Source: Klebsiella sp. WP3-W18-ESBL-02 (GTDB lineage Bacteria; Pseudomonadota; Gammaproteobacteria; Enterobacterales; Enterobacteriaceae). Taken from it: a DNA stretch of 64,000 bases. Of this stretch, positions 24,925 to 33,099 are shown piece after piece. The DNA lies in the NCBI RefSeq assembly GCF_014168815.1, contig NZ_AP021972.1:3348001-3412000 (forward strand), written 5' to 3'. Under the pieces are notes generated by a model. That model was not told where the DNA came from, ran no database searches, and saw nothing but the letters and a program-made list of their open reading frames with translations. The position numbers and the translations under genes are program-made. Position 1 is the stretch's first letter, and each line of letters opens with the position of its first letter.

Positions 24925-25736
24925 TGAGCGTTAAACTGATCGCTGTCGACATGGATGGCACGTTTTTAAGCGACAAAAAAACCTATAACCGCGCGCGTTT
25001 TCTTCAGCAGTATGCGCAGATGAAAGCGCAGCAGATTCGCTTCGTGGTCGCGAGCGGCAACCAGTACTATCAATTAGCGTCGTTCTTCCCGGAGATCGCC
25101 GGTGAGATCGCGTTCGTCGCTGAGAACGGCGGCTGGGTACGGGATGCCGGTGAAGATATCTTTAACTGCGACATGCCGCGCGATTGTTTCCAGCAGATCG
25201 TAGCGTTCCTGCAAACGCGTCCGGAAATCGAGATTATCGCCTGCGGAAAACAGAGTGCCTACACGCTGAAACAGTATGATGCGCGCTTTCATGATATCGC
25301 GGCCCACTACTATCACCGTCTGGAACGGGTGGAGAATTTCGATAGCCTTAATGACACCATCCTCAAGTTCGCCCTCAATATTCCGGACGACAAGGTGCCG
25401 CAAATGCAGGTGCTGCTTGATAACCAGCTCGGCCATATGCTCACCGCGGTCACCACCGGCCACGGTAGTATCGATCTGATCATGCCGGGCGTACATAAAG
25501 CCCACGGCCTGAGCCTGCTGCAGGCGCGCTGGGGGATCCGTGACGATGAAGTCGTGGCGTTTGGCGACAGCTGCAACGATATCGAGATGGTAAGCCAGGC
25601 CGGCTTCGGGTTCGCGATGGCCAACGCGGCCGACGCGGTGAAGGCCGTTGCCGGTTATGCTGCACCGCACAATAACGAGGAAGGCGTACTGGCCATTATC
25701 GATAAGGTACTGAAAGGCGAAGCGCCGTTTGCCTGA
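24924..25736 (+). CDS. ybjI: YbjI, Cof-type HAD phosphatase (flavin mononucleotide/sugar-phosphate)
   Basis: A 270-residue haloacid-dehalogenase phosphatase of the Cof subfamily. HAD motif I is AVDMDGTFL (nucleophile Asp and acid/base Asp), motif II is in VASGNQYY, motif III Lys lies before the cap return, and motif IV is FGDSCNDIEM. E. coli YbjI dephosphorylates FMN and some sugar phosphates in vitro. The start at 24924 overlaps the ybjJ stop by one base. A hairpin and a REP element follow. Confidence 0.93.
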   Translation: MSVKLIAVDMDGTFLSDKKTYNRARFLQQYAQMKAQQIRFVVASGNQYYQLASFFPEIAGEIAFVAENGGWVRDAGEDIFNCDMPRDCFQQIVAFLQTRPEIEIIACGKQSAYTLKQYDARFHDIAAHYYHRLERVENFDSLNDTILKFALNIPDDKVPQMQVLLDNQLGHMLTAVTTGHGSIDLIMPGVHKAHGLSLLQARWGIRDDEVVAFGDSCNDIEMVSQAGFGFAMANAADAVKAVAGYAAPHNNEEGVLAIIDKVLKGEAPFA

Positions 25737-25746
25737 CCCAACGCCA

Positions 25747-25774
25747 GGCCCGATAAGCAAAGCGCTATCGGGCC
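25747..25774 (+). terminator. Hairpin after ybjI
   Basis: GGCCCGATA (25747-25755) pairs with TATCGGGCC (25766-25774), a perfect 9-bp stem followed by ATTTCATT. It lies between convergent ybjI and mdfA and may end both transcripts. Confidence 0.6.
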
Positions 25775-25788
25775 ATTTCATTCCGGCT

Positions 25789-25817
25789 GCCGGATGGCGG
25801 CGTTGCTTTATCCGGCC
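25789..25817. repeat. REP (repetitive extragenic palindrome) element
   Basis: GCCGGATGGCGGCG...TTTATCCGGCC is the classical enterobacterial REP consensus, able to form an imperfect hairpin. It sits only 7 bp before the mdfA stop, in the convergent ybjI-mdfA space. Confidence 0.8.
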
Positions 25818-25823
25818 GGACTA

Positions 25824-27059
25824 TTATCCTGGCTGTAAGCCGCTGCCGACGGTTTTATCCCGCAGGAACATCACCATCAACACTAGCCACAGTATGCCAC
25901 CCGCCAGATTAAACAGGCTGAATAAGCCAATGCCGCCCAGCAGATAGCAATGCTTACTCAGCTCAATCCCTACGGTAAAGATCAGCATTTGCAGCATGCC
26001 CATTGCCGCCGACACCGTTCCTTTACTCATCTCACTGGCAAATAGCGTCAGACGCACTAGCCCGGCGTTAGCGAGGCCAATCCCGAAGGCGTAGAAGCTC
26101 AGCCCGGCGGTCATCCACAGGTAAGCGTGGGACGACGCCGCCGTCGCAACGGAGGCCAACAGCAGGCCAAACATAATCGGGTAGCCACCGGCGATGATCA
26201 ACGCACGTACCGTACGGCGTGAGGTCAACCGTGCCAGCACCAGATTGCCCAGGATCAGCGCGCCAAAAATCGGCACCTGCAGCAGCCCGTATTCATAGCT
26301 GCTGGCCTGTTCGCCACTGATAATAATAACCGGAGATTGCGCAATCCACGCCAGCAGCGGCAGGCTGACAAACCCCGTTGCCAGCGCTCCGGCCACGAAA
26401 CGGCCGTTTTTGAGCACTTCGCGATAGTCGCGCCCCAGTTCTTTAATCGACAGCTTCTCACCAATGCGGGTCGCCGTTTCCGGCATCTCTTTATGCAACC
26501 CCACGTAGGCGATGACCGCCAGTACCGCGAAGAGCACAAACATGCTCTCCCAGCGCGCTACGTGAATCCATGCGGCCCCCACCAGCGGCCCCAGCAGAGG
26601 CGCAATCAGCGCAACGTTAGCCATCAGCGCGGTGATTTTTATACAGGTGGCTTCGTCAAAAGATTCCTGAATCGCTGCATACCCTACCGCGCCAATAAAG
26701 CACAGGCTGACGCCCTGTAAAAAACGCAGGAAGGTGAACTGTTCAATATTTTGCACCATCAGGGTGGCCAGGCAAGTCACGATAAACCAGATGACCCCGG
26801 TCAACATCACCGGGCGGCGGCCAATCCTGTCGGACAGCGGCCCCAGCAGCCATTGCAGAAACATGCCGCCCGCGAGATAGGCGGTCATGGACGTCGGCAC
26901 CCACTCGTCGCCGGCGTTGAATTCTTTCACCACCGCCAGCATTCCGGGCTGAATCATATCGTTAGCGATATAAGTGGAAAATTCATAGAGCACGAGGCAA
27001 AGCGGAAACAGAATCGCCTTGCGCCCTAAGCGTTTCCGGGAAGGAGAGGAAGTATCCAT
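25824..27059 (-). CDS. mdfA: MdfA, multidrug/proton antiporter
   Basis: A 411-residue 12-helix MFS drug:H+ antiporter that exports chloramphenicol, lipophilic cations and other compounds. The two acidic residues essential in E. coli MdfA, Glu26 and Asp34, are conserved at the same numbers in LYEFSTYIANDMIQPG. The motif A loop GPLSDRIGRRPVML is intact. The start was set at ATG 27059, whose N-terminus matches the family; the frame extends a further 50 codons upstream without similarity. It is convergent with ybjI and divergent from ybjG across 273 bp with no recognised element. Confidence 0.95.
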   Translation of the reverse strand: MDTSSPSRKRLGRKAILFPLCLVLYEFSTYIANDMIQPGMLAVVKEFNAGDEWVPTSMTAYLAGGMFLQWLLGPLSDRIGRRPVMLTGVIWFIVTCLATLMVQNIEQFTFLRFLQGVSLCFIGAVGYAAIQESFDEATCIKITALMANVALIAPLLGPLVGAAWIHVARWESMFVLFAVLAVIAYVGLHKEMPETATRIGEKLSIKELGRDYREVLKNGRFVAGALATGFVSLPLLAWIAQSPVIIISGEQASSYEYGLLQVPIFGALILGNLVLARLTSRRTVRALIIAGGYPIMFGLLLASVATAASSHAYLWMTAGLSFYAFGIGLANAGLVRLTLFASEMSKGTVSAAMGMLQMLIFTVGIELSKHCYLLGGIGLFSLFNLAGGILWLVLMVMFLRDKTVGSGLQPG

Positions 27060-27332
27060 AGATGACTCGTAACCATTATAAAAACGCGCAAGTTTAATCA
27101 ATGCACAGTAGTGGTGATAGTTAATTATCACGTCAATTAACGATTTCGCACAAATTGATGTTGTTAAGATTGGCTTAAGGTAGCGCACGCTATACTGTAC
27201 CCACGCCATACGCCACCTTAATATCAGTCACTTGCACGACGGTAGCGCGATTCAGACAATGCCGCTTTACCGTCCGGAAAAGGATTTTTAAGGTAGCTGT
27301 CATCAAACCGTCATCTATAAAGCCGGAACGTT

Positions 27333-27941
27333 ATGCTGGAAAACCTGAATAACACGCTGTTTTTGCTGATCAACGCCACGCCCGCCTCTGCGGCTTGGGA
27401 GATAGCATTAGCGACCTTTATCGCACAGGATCTGATTCTGATTGTCCCGCTGCTCGCCGCCGCCATGTGGCTGTGGGGAGAACGTAAGCAGGTCCACGCC
27501 CAGCGGCACCTGGTGGTCAAGGTAGCACTGGCTATTGCCGTCAGCCTGACGCTGTCCTGGACAATGGGGCAGTTGTTCCCGCACGCCCGTCCTTTTGTGG
27601 CGAACGTCGGCCACACGTTCCTGCATCATGCGCCCGACAACTCTTTCCCCAGCGATCACGGCACGGTCATTTTCACCTTCGCGCTGGCGTTCCTGTTCTG
27701 GCATCGACTGTGGTCTGGCCTGGTGCTGATGGCCATTGGCGTGGCCATTGCCTGGTCTCGCGTCTACCTCGGCGTGCACTGGCCAATGGATATGCTGGGC
27801 GGTTTCCTCAGCGGCCTCGTTGGCTGCCTGGTGGCACAAATGCTCTGGCAGTACATCGGCGCGGCGGTTTACCCGCGTTTGCAGCAGATTTATCGTCTGG
27901 TGTTCTCCCTGCCAATTCGTAAAGGCTGGGTACGTGACTAG
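27333..27941 (+). CDS. ybjG: YbjG, undecaprenyl-diphosphate phosphatase (PAP2 type)
   Basis: A 202-residue inner-membrane PAP2-family phosphatase that regenerates undecaprenyl phosphate, the lipid carrier for peptidoglycan; over-expression gives bacitracin resistance in E. coli. The three phosphatase motifs are visible: an Arg-Pro element in PHARPFV, PSDHGT, and SRVYLGVHWPMD. Five or six helices are predicted. It is a single gene followed by a small GC hairpin at 27975-27992 and then deoR. Confidence 0.94.
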   Translation: MLENLNNTLFLLINATPASAAWEIALATFIAQDLILIVPLLAAAMWLWGERKQVHAQRHLVVKVALAIAVSLTLSWTMGQLFPHARPFVANVGHTFLHHAPDNSFPSDHGTVIFTFALAFLFWHRLWSGLVLMAIGVAIAWSRVYLGVHWPMDMLGGFLSGLVGCLVAQMLWQYIGAAVYPRLQQIYRLVFSLPIRKGWVRD

Positions 27942-27974
27942 CACCGCGCACGCAGGTAAAATAGCGCGCTGAAC

Positions 27975-27992
27975 CCCGGCCTTTTTGCCGGG
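27975..27992 (+). terminator. Small hairpin between ybjG and deoR
   Basis: CCCGGC (27975-27980) pairs with GCCGGG (27987-27992) around a CTTTTT loop. There is no T-run after it, so it is at best a weak terminator for ybjG. Confidence 0.4.
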
Positions 27993-28012
27993 ACACGTCC
28001 ATCAGAGGCACT

Positions 28013-28771
28013 ATGGAAACACGACGCGACGAGCGAATTGGTCAACTGATTCAGGCACTGAAACGTAGCGACAAGCTGCATCTTAAAGAAGCGGCGGCAC
28101 TGCTTGGCGTGTCGGAAATGACCATTCGTCGCGATCTGAACAGCGAGAGCGGCCCGGTGGTTCTGCTGGGTGGTTACGTGGTGCTGGAACCACGCAGCGT
28201 GCCGCACTACCTGCTCAGCGACCAGAAAACGCGGTTGGTCGAAGAAAAGAAGCTGGCGGCGCGTCATGCGGCAAAGCTGTTAAAAGCGCACCAGATGGCG
28301 TTTTTTGACTGCGGTACAACCACGCCGTGGATCATCGACGCCATTGATAATGACCTACCCTTTACCGCCGTGTGCTACTCGCTGAACACGTTCCTTGCGC
28401 TACAGGATAAACCTCACTGCCGGCCGATTCTCTGCGGCGGTGAGTTTCACGCCAGCAACGCCATTTTCAAACCGATCAGCGAGCAAGATACGCTGTCGCA
28501 CCTGTGTCCGGACATCGCCTACTACTCTGCGGCGGGTATCGACGTTGAGATGGGGGCAACCTGTTTTAACCTTGAAGAGCTGCCGGTGAAGCACTGGGCG
28601 ATGCGCCAGTCGCGCTATCACGTGCTGGTGGCGGATCACAGCAAATTTGGCAAAGTGCGCCCTGCCCGCATGGGCGACCTGACGCGCTTTGATGTGATTG
28701 CCAGCGACATCTGCCCGGACGACGAGCTGGTGACGCTGGCGAAACAGCAGCAAATCTCGCTGCTGTATTAG
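28013..28771 (+). CDS. deoR: DeoR, deoxyribonucleoside operon repressor
   Basis: A 252-residue DeoR-family repressor. The N-terminal HTH is RIGQLIQALKRSDKLHLKEAAALLGVSEMTIRRDLN, and the sensor domain of the sugar-phosphate isomerase type carries DCGTTTPWI. In E. coli it represses deoCABD and nupG and responds to deoxyribose-5-phosphate. The sequence agrees with E. coli DeoR along its length, and the position between ybjG and dacC is conserved. It may be relevant to the DeoC-like locus at the right end of this window, although that locus has its own AraC regulator. Confidence 0.95.
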   Translation: METRRDERIGQLIQALKRSDKLHLKEAAALLGVSEMTIRRDLNSESGPVVLLGGYVVLEPRSVPHYLLSDQKTRLVEEKKLAARHAAKLLKAHQMAFFDCGTTTPWIIDAIDNDLPFTAVCYSLNTFLALQDKPHCRPILCGGEFHASNAIFKPISEQDTLSHLCPDIAYYSAAGIDVEMGATCFNLEELPVKHWAMRQSRYHVLVADHSKFGKVRPARMGDLTRFDVIASDICPDDELVTLAKQQQISLLY

Positions 28772-28778
28772 TCGGCGA

Positions 28779-29981
28779 TTAAGCGAACCAACTGCCAAAC
28801 CAGTCGTGGAATTTCATCAACACGAAATCCACCATACGACTGAAGAAACCACCCTCTTCGACGGCTTCCATCACGATCAGCGGGCGCTGCTCGATGGTTT
28901 TGTCGTTGAGTTTAAAGTCAATGGTCCCGACCACCTGACCTTTGGTTAACGGCGCCGTCAACTGAGGCTGGGTCAACGCAAAGCTGGCCTTCAGGTTTTT
29001 CAACTGGCCTTTCGGAATGGTCACTGACCCGCCTTCACCGGCGCCCAGATTCACTTCGCTCTTATCGCCAAACCACACGCGCTGGCTGACGAACGTGGCA
29101 TCTGGTTTAATTGGGGTGACGGTTTCATAGAAGCGGAAGCCCCAGGTCAGCAGTTTTTCCGATTCGTTAAAGCGCACGCGATCGCTCTTGGTGCCCAGCA
29201 CCACGGCAATCAGCCGCATATCGCCCTGAGTAGCCGACGAGACCAGGTTATACCCTGCCCCGGCCGTCGTGCCGGTTTTCACCCCGTCGACGTTAAGGTT
29301 GCTGCTCCACAACAGGCGGTTGCGGTTCGGCTGGCGGATATTGTTAAAGGTGAACTCTTTCTCTTTGTGTACCGCGTACTCTTCCGGCACATCGTGAATC
29401 ATCGCTTTGGTCAGCAATGCCATATCACGCGCCGTACTGTACTGCCCCGGGGCATCCAGGCCATGCACGGTTTTAAAGGTGGTATTGGTCAGGCCGATTT
29501 TTTGCGCATAGCCGTTCATCAGGCTAACGAAAGAGTCCTGACTGCCGGCGACGTAGTCAGCGATGGCAATACTGGCATCGTTACCCGACTGAATGATCAC
29601 CCCTTTATTCAGGTTCTCAACGGAAACCTGTTCACCGGGCTTGAGGAACATCACCGATGACCCGCGCAGCGCCGGGTTGCCGGTGGCCCATGCGTCGCGG
29701 CCCACGGTCACCATATCGGTCAGCTTGATTTTATTCGCCTTCAGCGCCTGGCCGACGACGTAGCTGGTCATGATTTTTGTCAGACTGGCCGGATCCAGTT
29801 TTTCATCGGCATTGCCTTCCGTCAGCACCTTACCGCTGGCGTAATCCATTAAAATCCACGCCCTGGCATCGATGGCCGGAGCATCAGGAAGCTGCTCTGC
29901 CGCCTGCGCTATCGGCGCGACCAAAAGTAAAAGCACAGAGCCTGCCATCAGGCTGCGAAAGGCGTTAGCGTTACACATCAT
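28779..29981 (-). CDS. dacC: DacC, D-alanyl-D-alanine carboxypeptidase (PBP6)
   Basis: A 400-residue low-molecular-mass penicillin-binding protein that trims the terminal D-Ala from peptidoglycan stem peptides. A signal peptide (SVLLLLVAPIAQAA) precedes the transpeptidase-like domain with SLTK (active Ser), SGN and KTGTTAG motifs. A beta-rich C-terminal domain and an amphipathic membrane-anchor helix (FFSRMVDFVLMKFHDWFGSWFA) follow. The ATG at 29981 gives 400 residues, as in E. coli; the next codon is also ATG and a further in-frame ATG exists at 30002, so the exact start is uncertain. It is convergent with deoR. Confidence 0.95.
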   Translation of the reverse strand: MMCNANAFRSLMAGSVLLLLVAPIAQAAEQLPDAPAIDARAWILMDYASGKVLTEGNADEKLDPASLTKIMTSYVVGQALKANKIKLTDMVTVGRDAWATGNPALRGSSVMFLKPGEQVSVENLNKGVIIQSGNDASIAIADYVAGSQDSFVSLMNGYAQKIGLTNTTFKTVHGLDAPGQYSTARDMALLTKAMIHDVPEEYAVHKEKEFTFNNIRQPNRNRLLWSSNLNVDGVKTGTTAGAGYNLVSSATQGDMRLIAVVLGTKSDRVRFNESEKLLTWGFRFYETVTPIKPDATFVSQRVWFGDKSEVNLGAGEGGSVTIPKGQLKNLKASFALTQPQLTAPLTKGQVVGTIDFKLNDKTIEQRPLIVMEAVEEGGFFSRMVDFVLMKFHDWFGSWFA

Positions 29982-30213
29982 AGAAGCCACCCAAGTATCC
30001 ATTCCCAAAAACACGCCACGACAGTACCGTGTTGCACCAGGCCGTGAGTAATAGCGTAGAAACTCTCTCAAAGAAACAGTGAGTTGGTAAAGTTTTTTAA
30101 GTTTACGCAAGATCCCCGGCTTGTGCTTAAAACCTGACATTTTTTTTGATCAAGATTGCGTAAGCGTTAACTTTGGCTCACATTGAACTTTCGCGAAAAA
30201 AACGGGAGTGACT

Positions 30214-30834
30214 ATGGTTACGCTGTGGGGAAGAAATAATTCAACAAACGTGAAGAAAGTACGCTGGACGCTGGCCGAGCTCGACCTGCCCTACGAGCAG
30301 ATTATGGCGGGCCAGGGCTTTGGCGTGAACCGCGACGCGGCCTACCTGGCGCTCAACCCGAACGGCCTGGTGCCGATGCTAAAGGACGGCGAAGACGTGC
30401 TGTGGGAGTCCAATTCCATCGTGCGTTATCTGGCGGCACAGTATGGCGCGGACAGGCTGTGGCAGAGCAAACCGATCGCGCGCGCCAAAAGCGAAAAATG
30501 GATGGACTGGGCCAACGAGACGCTGTCGCCGGTGCACCGTAAGATTCTCATCGGGCTGGTGAGAACCCCCGCCGAGCAGCGCAACATGGCGGAGATTGAG
30601 GGCGCGATCGTCGCCTGCGAGCCGCTGCTAGCGATACTCGACAACACGCTAGCCGGGCAGCGCTGGCTGTCTGGCGACCGCTTTGGCGTGGGCGATATTG
30701 CCGTCGCGCCGTTCGTCTATAACCTGCTGGAAACGGTCAACACCTGGCAGCCGCGCCCGCATCTCACCCGCTGGTATCAGCAGCTCGCCGAGCGCCCGGC
30801 GTTCCGCGAGGTGGTGATGATTCCGGTCAGCTAG
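30214..30834 (+). CDS. gstB: GstB, glutathione S-transferase
   Basis: A 206-residue cytosolic glutathione transferase. The N-terminal thioredoxin-like domain has TLWGRNNSTNVKKVRWTLAELDLPYEQ, with the cis-Pro region NPNGLVPMLKD and the glutathione-contact WESNSIVRYLAAQYG. The helical C-terminal domain carries FGVGDIAVAPFVYNL. E. coli GstB detoxifies bromoacetate. ATG 30214 is preferred over the GTG at 30208 because GGGAG precedes it and MVTLWGRNN is the family N-terminus. It is tail-to-tail with the LacI-type gene, only 4 bp apart. Confidence 0.94.
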   Translation: MVTLWGRNNSTNVKKVRWTLAELDLPYEQIMAGQGFGVNRDAAYLALNPNGLVPMLKDGEDVLWESNSIVRYLAAQYGADRLWQSKPIARAKSEKWMDWANETLSPVHRKILIGLVRTPAEQRNMAEIEGAIVACEPLLAILDNTLAGQRWLSGDRFGVGDIAVAPFVYNLLETVNTWQPRPHLTRWYQQLAERPAFREVVMIPVS

Positions 30835-30838
30835 CCCC

Positions 30839-31849
30839 TCAGGTGCGCTGGCTGCTGCCACGCACCTGTAATTTCCCCACCAGCCGGATGTGCGCGGCGG
30901 TATCGTCGCCCTCGCACAGGTAACTCACCGCCATTCTGCCCAGTTCATTATAAGCCAGCTGCACGCTGGTTAACGCTGGCGTCAGCTGGTGCGCAATGCG
31001 CTGATCGTCATAACCGCACACCAGCACGTCTCCCGGAATCGACACGTTTAAGGTGGCCAGCGCCTGGTAGCAGCCCAGCGTCATCCAGTCGCTGGCGCAG
31101 AAAATCGCCTGCGGCGGCTGCGGCAGACGCATCAGCTCCAGCGTGGCTTTAAAGGTCGCGTCCAGCGACCAGTCGGTTTGTTTGATGAGCGCCTCATCGA
31201 CCGCGATCCCCGCCTGTTCCAGCGTTTGACGATAGCCTTCCAGACGCAGCACGCTGGCGTCCATCCACTCATCGCCCATGATGTGGGCGATACGCGTCAC
31301 ACCCTGCGCCAGCAGATGGTTGACCGTCTGGCAGGCGTTAGCCCGATCGTCCGGCAAAAAGGTCGGCAGCAGCGGACGATGAGGATCGTACTGATTCAGC
31401 AGCACCACCGGCTTATTCAGCAACGGTTCAAAGGGTGAAAAATCAAACGCGCGCGTCACGGAGCTGGCCAGGATCACACCTGCGCAGTTGCGTCGATCAA
31501 GCTGGCGCAGAATCTGCGCAGCCAGCTCCATATCGTCGCCATAGTCGTACACGCTCAGCAGCGTATCCCGCTGCCAGGCGGTGCTGCTGGCTTCGCTAAT
31601 GGCGTCAACGAACGGGTCATAGTTCGGCATCCCGCACAGCAGCATGGCTATCTCTTCCTGCCCGTCCTGACGGTGCGGCACGATAATCTTCTGATAGCCC
31701 AGCGCCTGCGCGGCGGCATATACCCGCTCGCGCGTGGCATCGCTCAGGCGAATGGCGCGGCTATTGTTGAGCACCAGCGAAACGGTCGCCTGCGAGACAC
31801 CGGCTTCCCTGGCGATATCACTCATCGTTATCTTATTTTTTTTCTGCAT
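30839..31849 (-). CDS. LacI-family transcriptional regulator of the adjacent glycoside locus
   Basis: A 336-residue LacI/GalR regulator: the N-terminal HTH is ITMSDIAREAGVSQATVSLVLNNS with the hinge helix, followed by a periplasmic-binding-protein-like sugar domain (e.g. GVILASSVTRAFDFSP, IFCASDWMTLGCYQAL, VCGYDDQRIAHQLTPALTSV). It is expressed from ATG 31849 with AAGGAG upstream. It is divergent from the glycoside-hydrolase gene at 31995, so it probably represses 31995-37410 until a sugar inducer binds. E. coli lacks it between gstB and bssR. The effector is unknown. Confidence 0.88.
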   Translation of the reverse strand: MQKKNKITMSDIAREAGVSQATVSLVLNNSRAIRLSDATRERVYAAAQALGYQKIIVPHRQDGQEEIAMLLCGMPNYDPFVDAISEASSTAWQRDTLLSVYDYGDDMELAAQILRQLDRRNCAGVILASSVTRAFDFSPFEPLLNKPVVLLNQYDPHRPLLPTFLPDDRANACQTVNHLLAQGVTRIAHIMGDEWMDASVLRLEGYRQTLEQAGIAVDEALIKQTDWSLDATFKATLELMRLPQPPQAIFCASDWMTLGCYQALATLNVSIPGDVLVCGYDDQRIAHQLTPALTSVQLAYNELGRMAVSYLCEGDDTAAHIRLVGKLQVRGSSQRT

Positions 31850-31964
31850 GATTACTCCTTGACGTCGCCGACTATAGCACAGTTATCCAACGGTTTTTTT
31901 GTGAACGCCCCAGCATATTGGCAGCTTTGGGATTGCGTATCTCTCGTCAGTTAATAAATATTAG

Positions 31965-31978
31965 CTAATAATTATTAG
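31965..31978. promoter_or_regulatory. Perfect AT-rich palindrome before the glycoside hydrolase gene
   Basis: CTAATAATTATTAG is a perfect 14-bp palindrome located 17 bp upstream of the ATG at 31995, in the LacI/hydrolase divergent spacer. Its place suits an operator, but LacI-family operators normally have a central CG, which this lacks, so the assignment is uncertain. Confidence 0.35.
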
Positions 31979-31994
31979 TGATGGAGATACAGAA

Positions 31995-33074
31995 ATGCAT
32001 TCGCAATGGACCGAATCTCAGGCGCAAGCATGGTTTCAACAGCATGGCTGGGCCTGTGGCTTCAACTACCTCCCGCGCAGCGCGGTAAACTGGACCGAAA
32101 TGTGGCAGGCGGAGACCTTTGATATTGCCACGATCGACCAGGAACTGGGCTGGGCGCATGACTATGGCTACAACGCGCTACGCACCAACCTGCCGTTTAT
32201 CGTCTGGGAGGCCGATCGCGACGGCCTACTGGCGCGCATCGACACCTTCCTCAGCGTGGCGGCAAAGCACAATATTCAGGTGATGCTAACGCTGATGGAC
32301 GACTGTGGTTTTTCCGGCGACGAGCCGTACCTCGGGCCGCAAAAACAGCCGCGTGACGGCGTACATAACAGCCAGGCGGCCGCCAGCCCGGGGCGCGCTA
32401 TTGTGATAGACCCCGCCCAGTGGCCGCGCGTAGAAGCCTACGTGCGCGACGTCCTGACCCGCTTCAAAGACGATGACCGCATCACCATTTGGGATCTTTA
32501 CAACGAACCGGGCAACCGCGGCATCAACCTGTCGCCGACGGAATCGATGGAGTATGACGAAGCGCTGGAAACCTTCGCGCTGGAGCTAATGACCGCGACT
32601 TTCGGCTGGGCGCGTGAAGTCGGCCCGACTCAGCCGCTGACCGTCGGCGCATGGCACATCGACCATGAAAAATACGGCACGCTGGAACACCCGATCGACG
32701 CGGCCGCCATGGATTTGTCAGACATCATCACCTACCACAACTACAACACCGCCGCTCGTCAGCTCAGCGTGCTGGAAAGCCTGACGGCGCGCAATCGTCC
32801 CATCCTGTGCACAGAGTGGCTGGCTCGCCATATGGACTGCGTCTTCAGCGAACAGCTACCGCTGTTTTGCGCCTTTGCTGCTGGCTGCTATCAGTGGGGT
32901 CTGGTACAGGGCCGCACCCAGACCTGGATCCCGTGGACCAGCGTCAATAAAAACCACCCGGACCCGCAGTCGCTCTGGTTCCACGACGTGCTGACGCCAG
33001 AAGGTAAGCCGTGGTGCGAACAGGAGATGCGGCTGGTAAAAGGCTTAACAACCTGGCGTCGGCAGCAACACTAA
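31995..33074 (+). CDS. GH5/cellulase-like glycoside hydrolase, cytoplasmic
   Basis: A 359-residue (beta/alpha)8 retaining glycosidase of the clan with NEP motifs. The probable acid/base Glu is in IWDLYNEPGNRG (about residue 174) and the probable nucleophile Glu in ILCTEWLARHMD (about residue 274). Similar proteins are often labelled 1,4-beta-xylanase or cellulase without proof. It has no signal peptide, so it should act on an imported oligosaccharide or glycoside in the cytoplasm. It is the first gene of the plus-strand locus; the solute-binding protein follows after 25 bp. Confidence 0.8.
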   Translation: MHSQWTESQAQAWFQQHGWACGFNYLPRSAVNWTEMWQAETFDIATIDQELGWAHDYGYNALRTNLPFIVWEADRDGLLARIDTFLSVAAKHNIQVMLTLMDDCGFSGDEPYLGPQKQPRDGVHNSQAAASPGRAIVIDPAQWPRVEAYVRDVLTRFKDDDRITIWDLYNEPGNRGINLSPTESMEYDEALETFALELMTATFGWAREVGPTQPLTVGAWHIDHEKYGTLEHPIDAAAMDLSDIITYHNYNTAARQLSVLESLTARNRPILCTEWLARHMDCVFSEQLPLFCAFAAGCYQWGLVQGRTQTWIPWTSVNKNHPDPQSLWFHDVLTPEGKPWCEQEMRLVKGLTTWRRQQH

Positions 33075-33099
33075 CTCGTTGAACACGGAGGATTCATCC

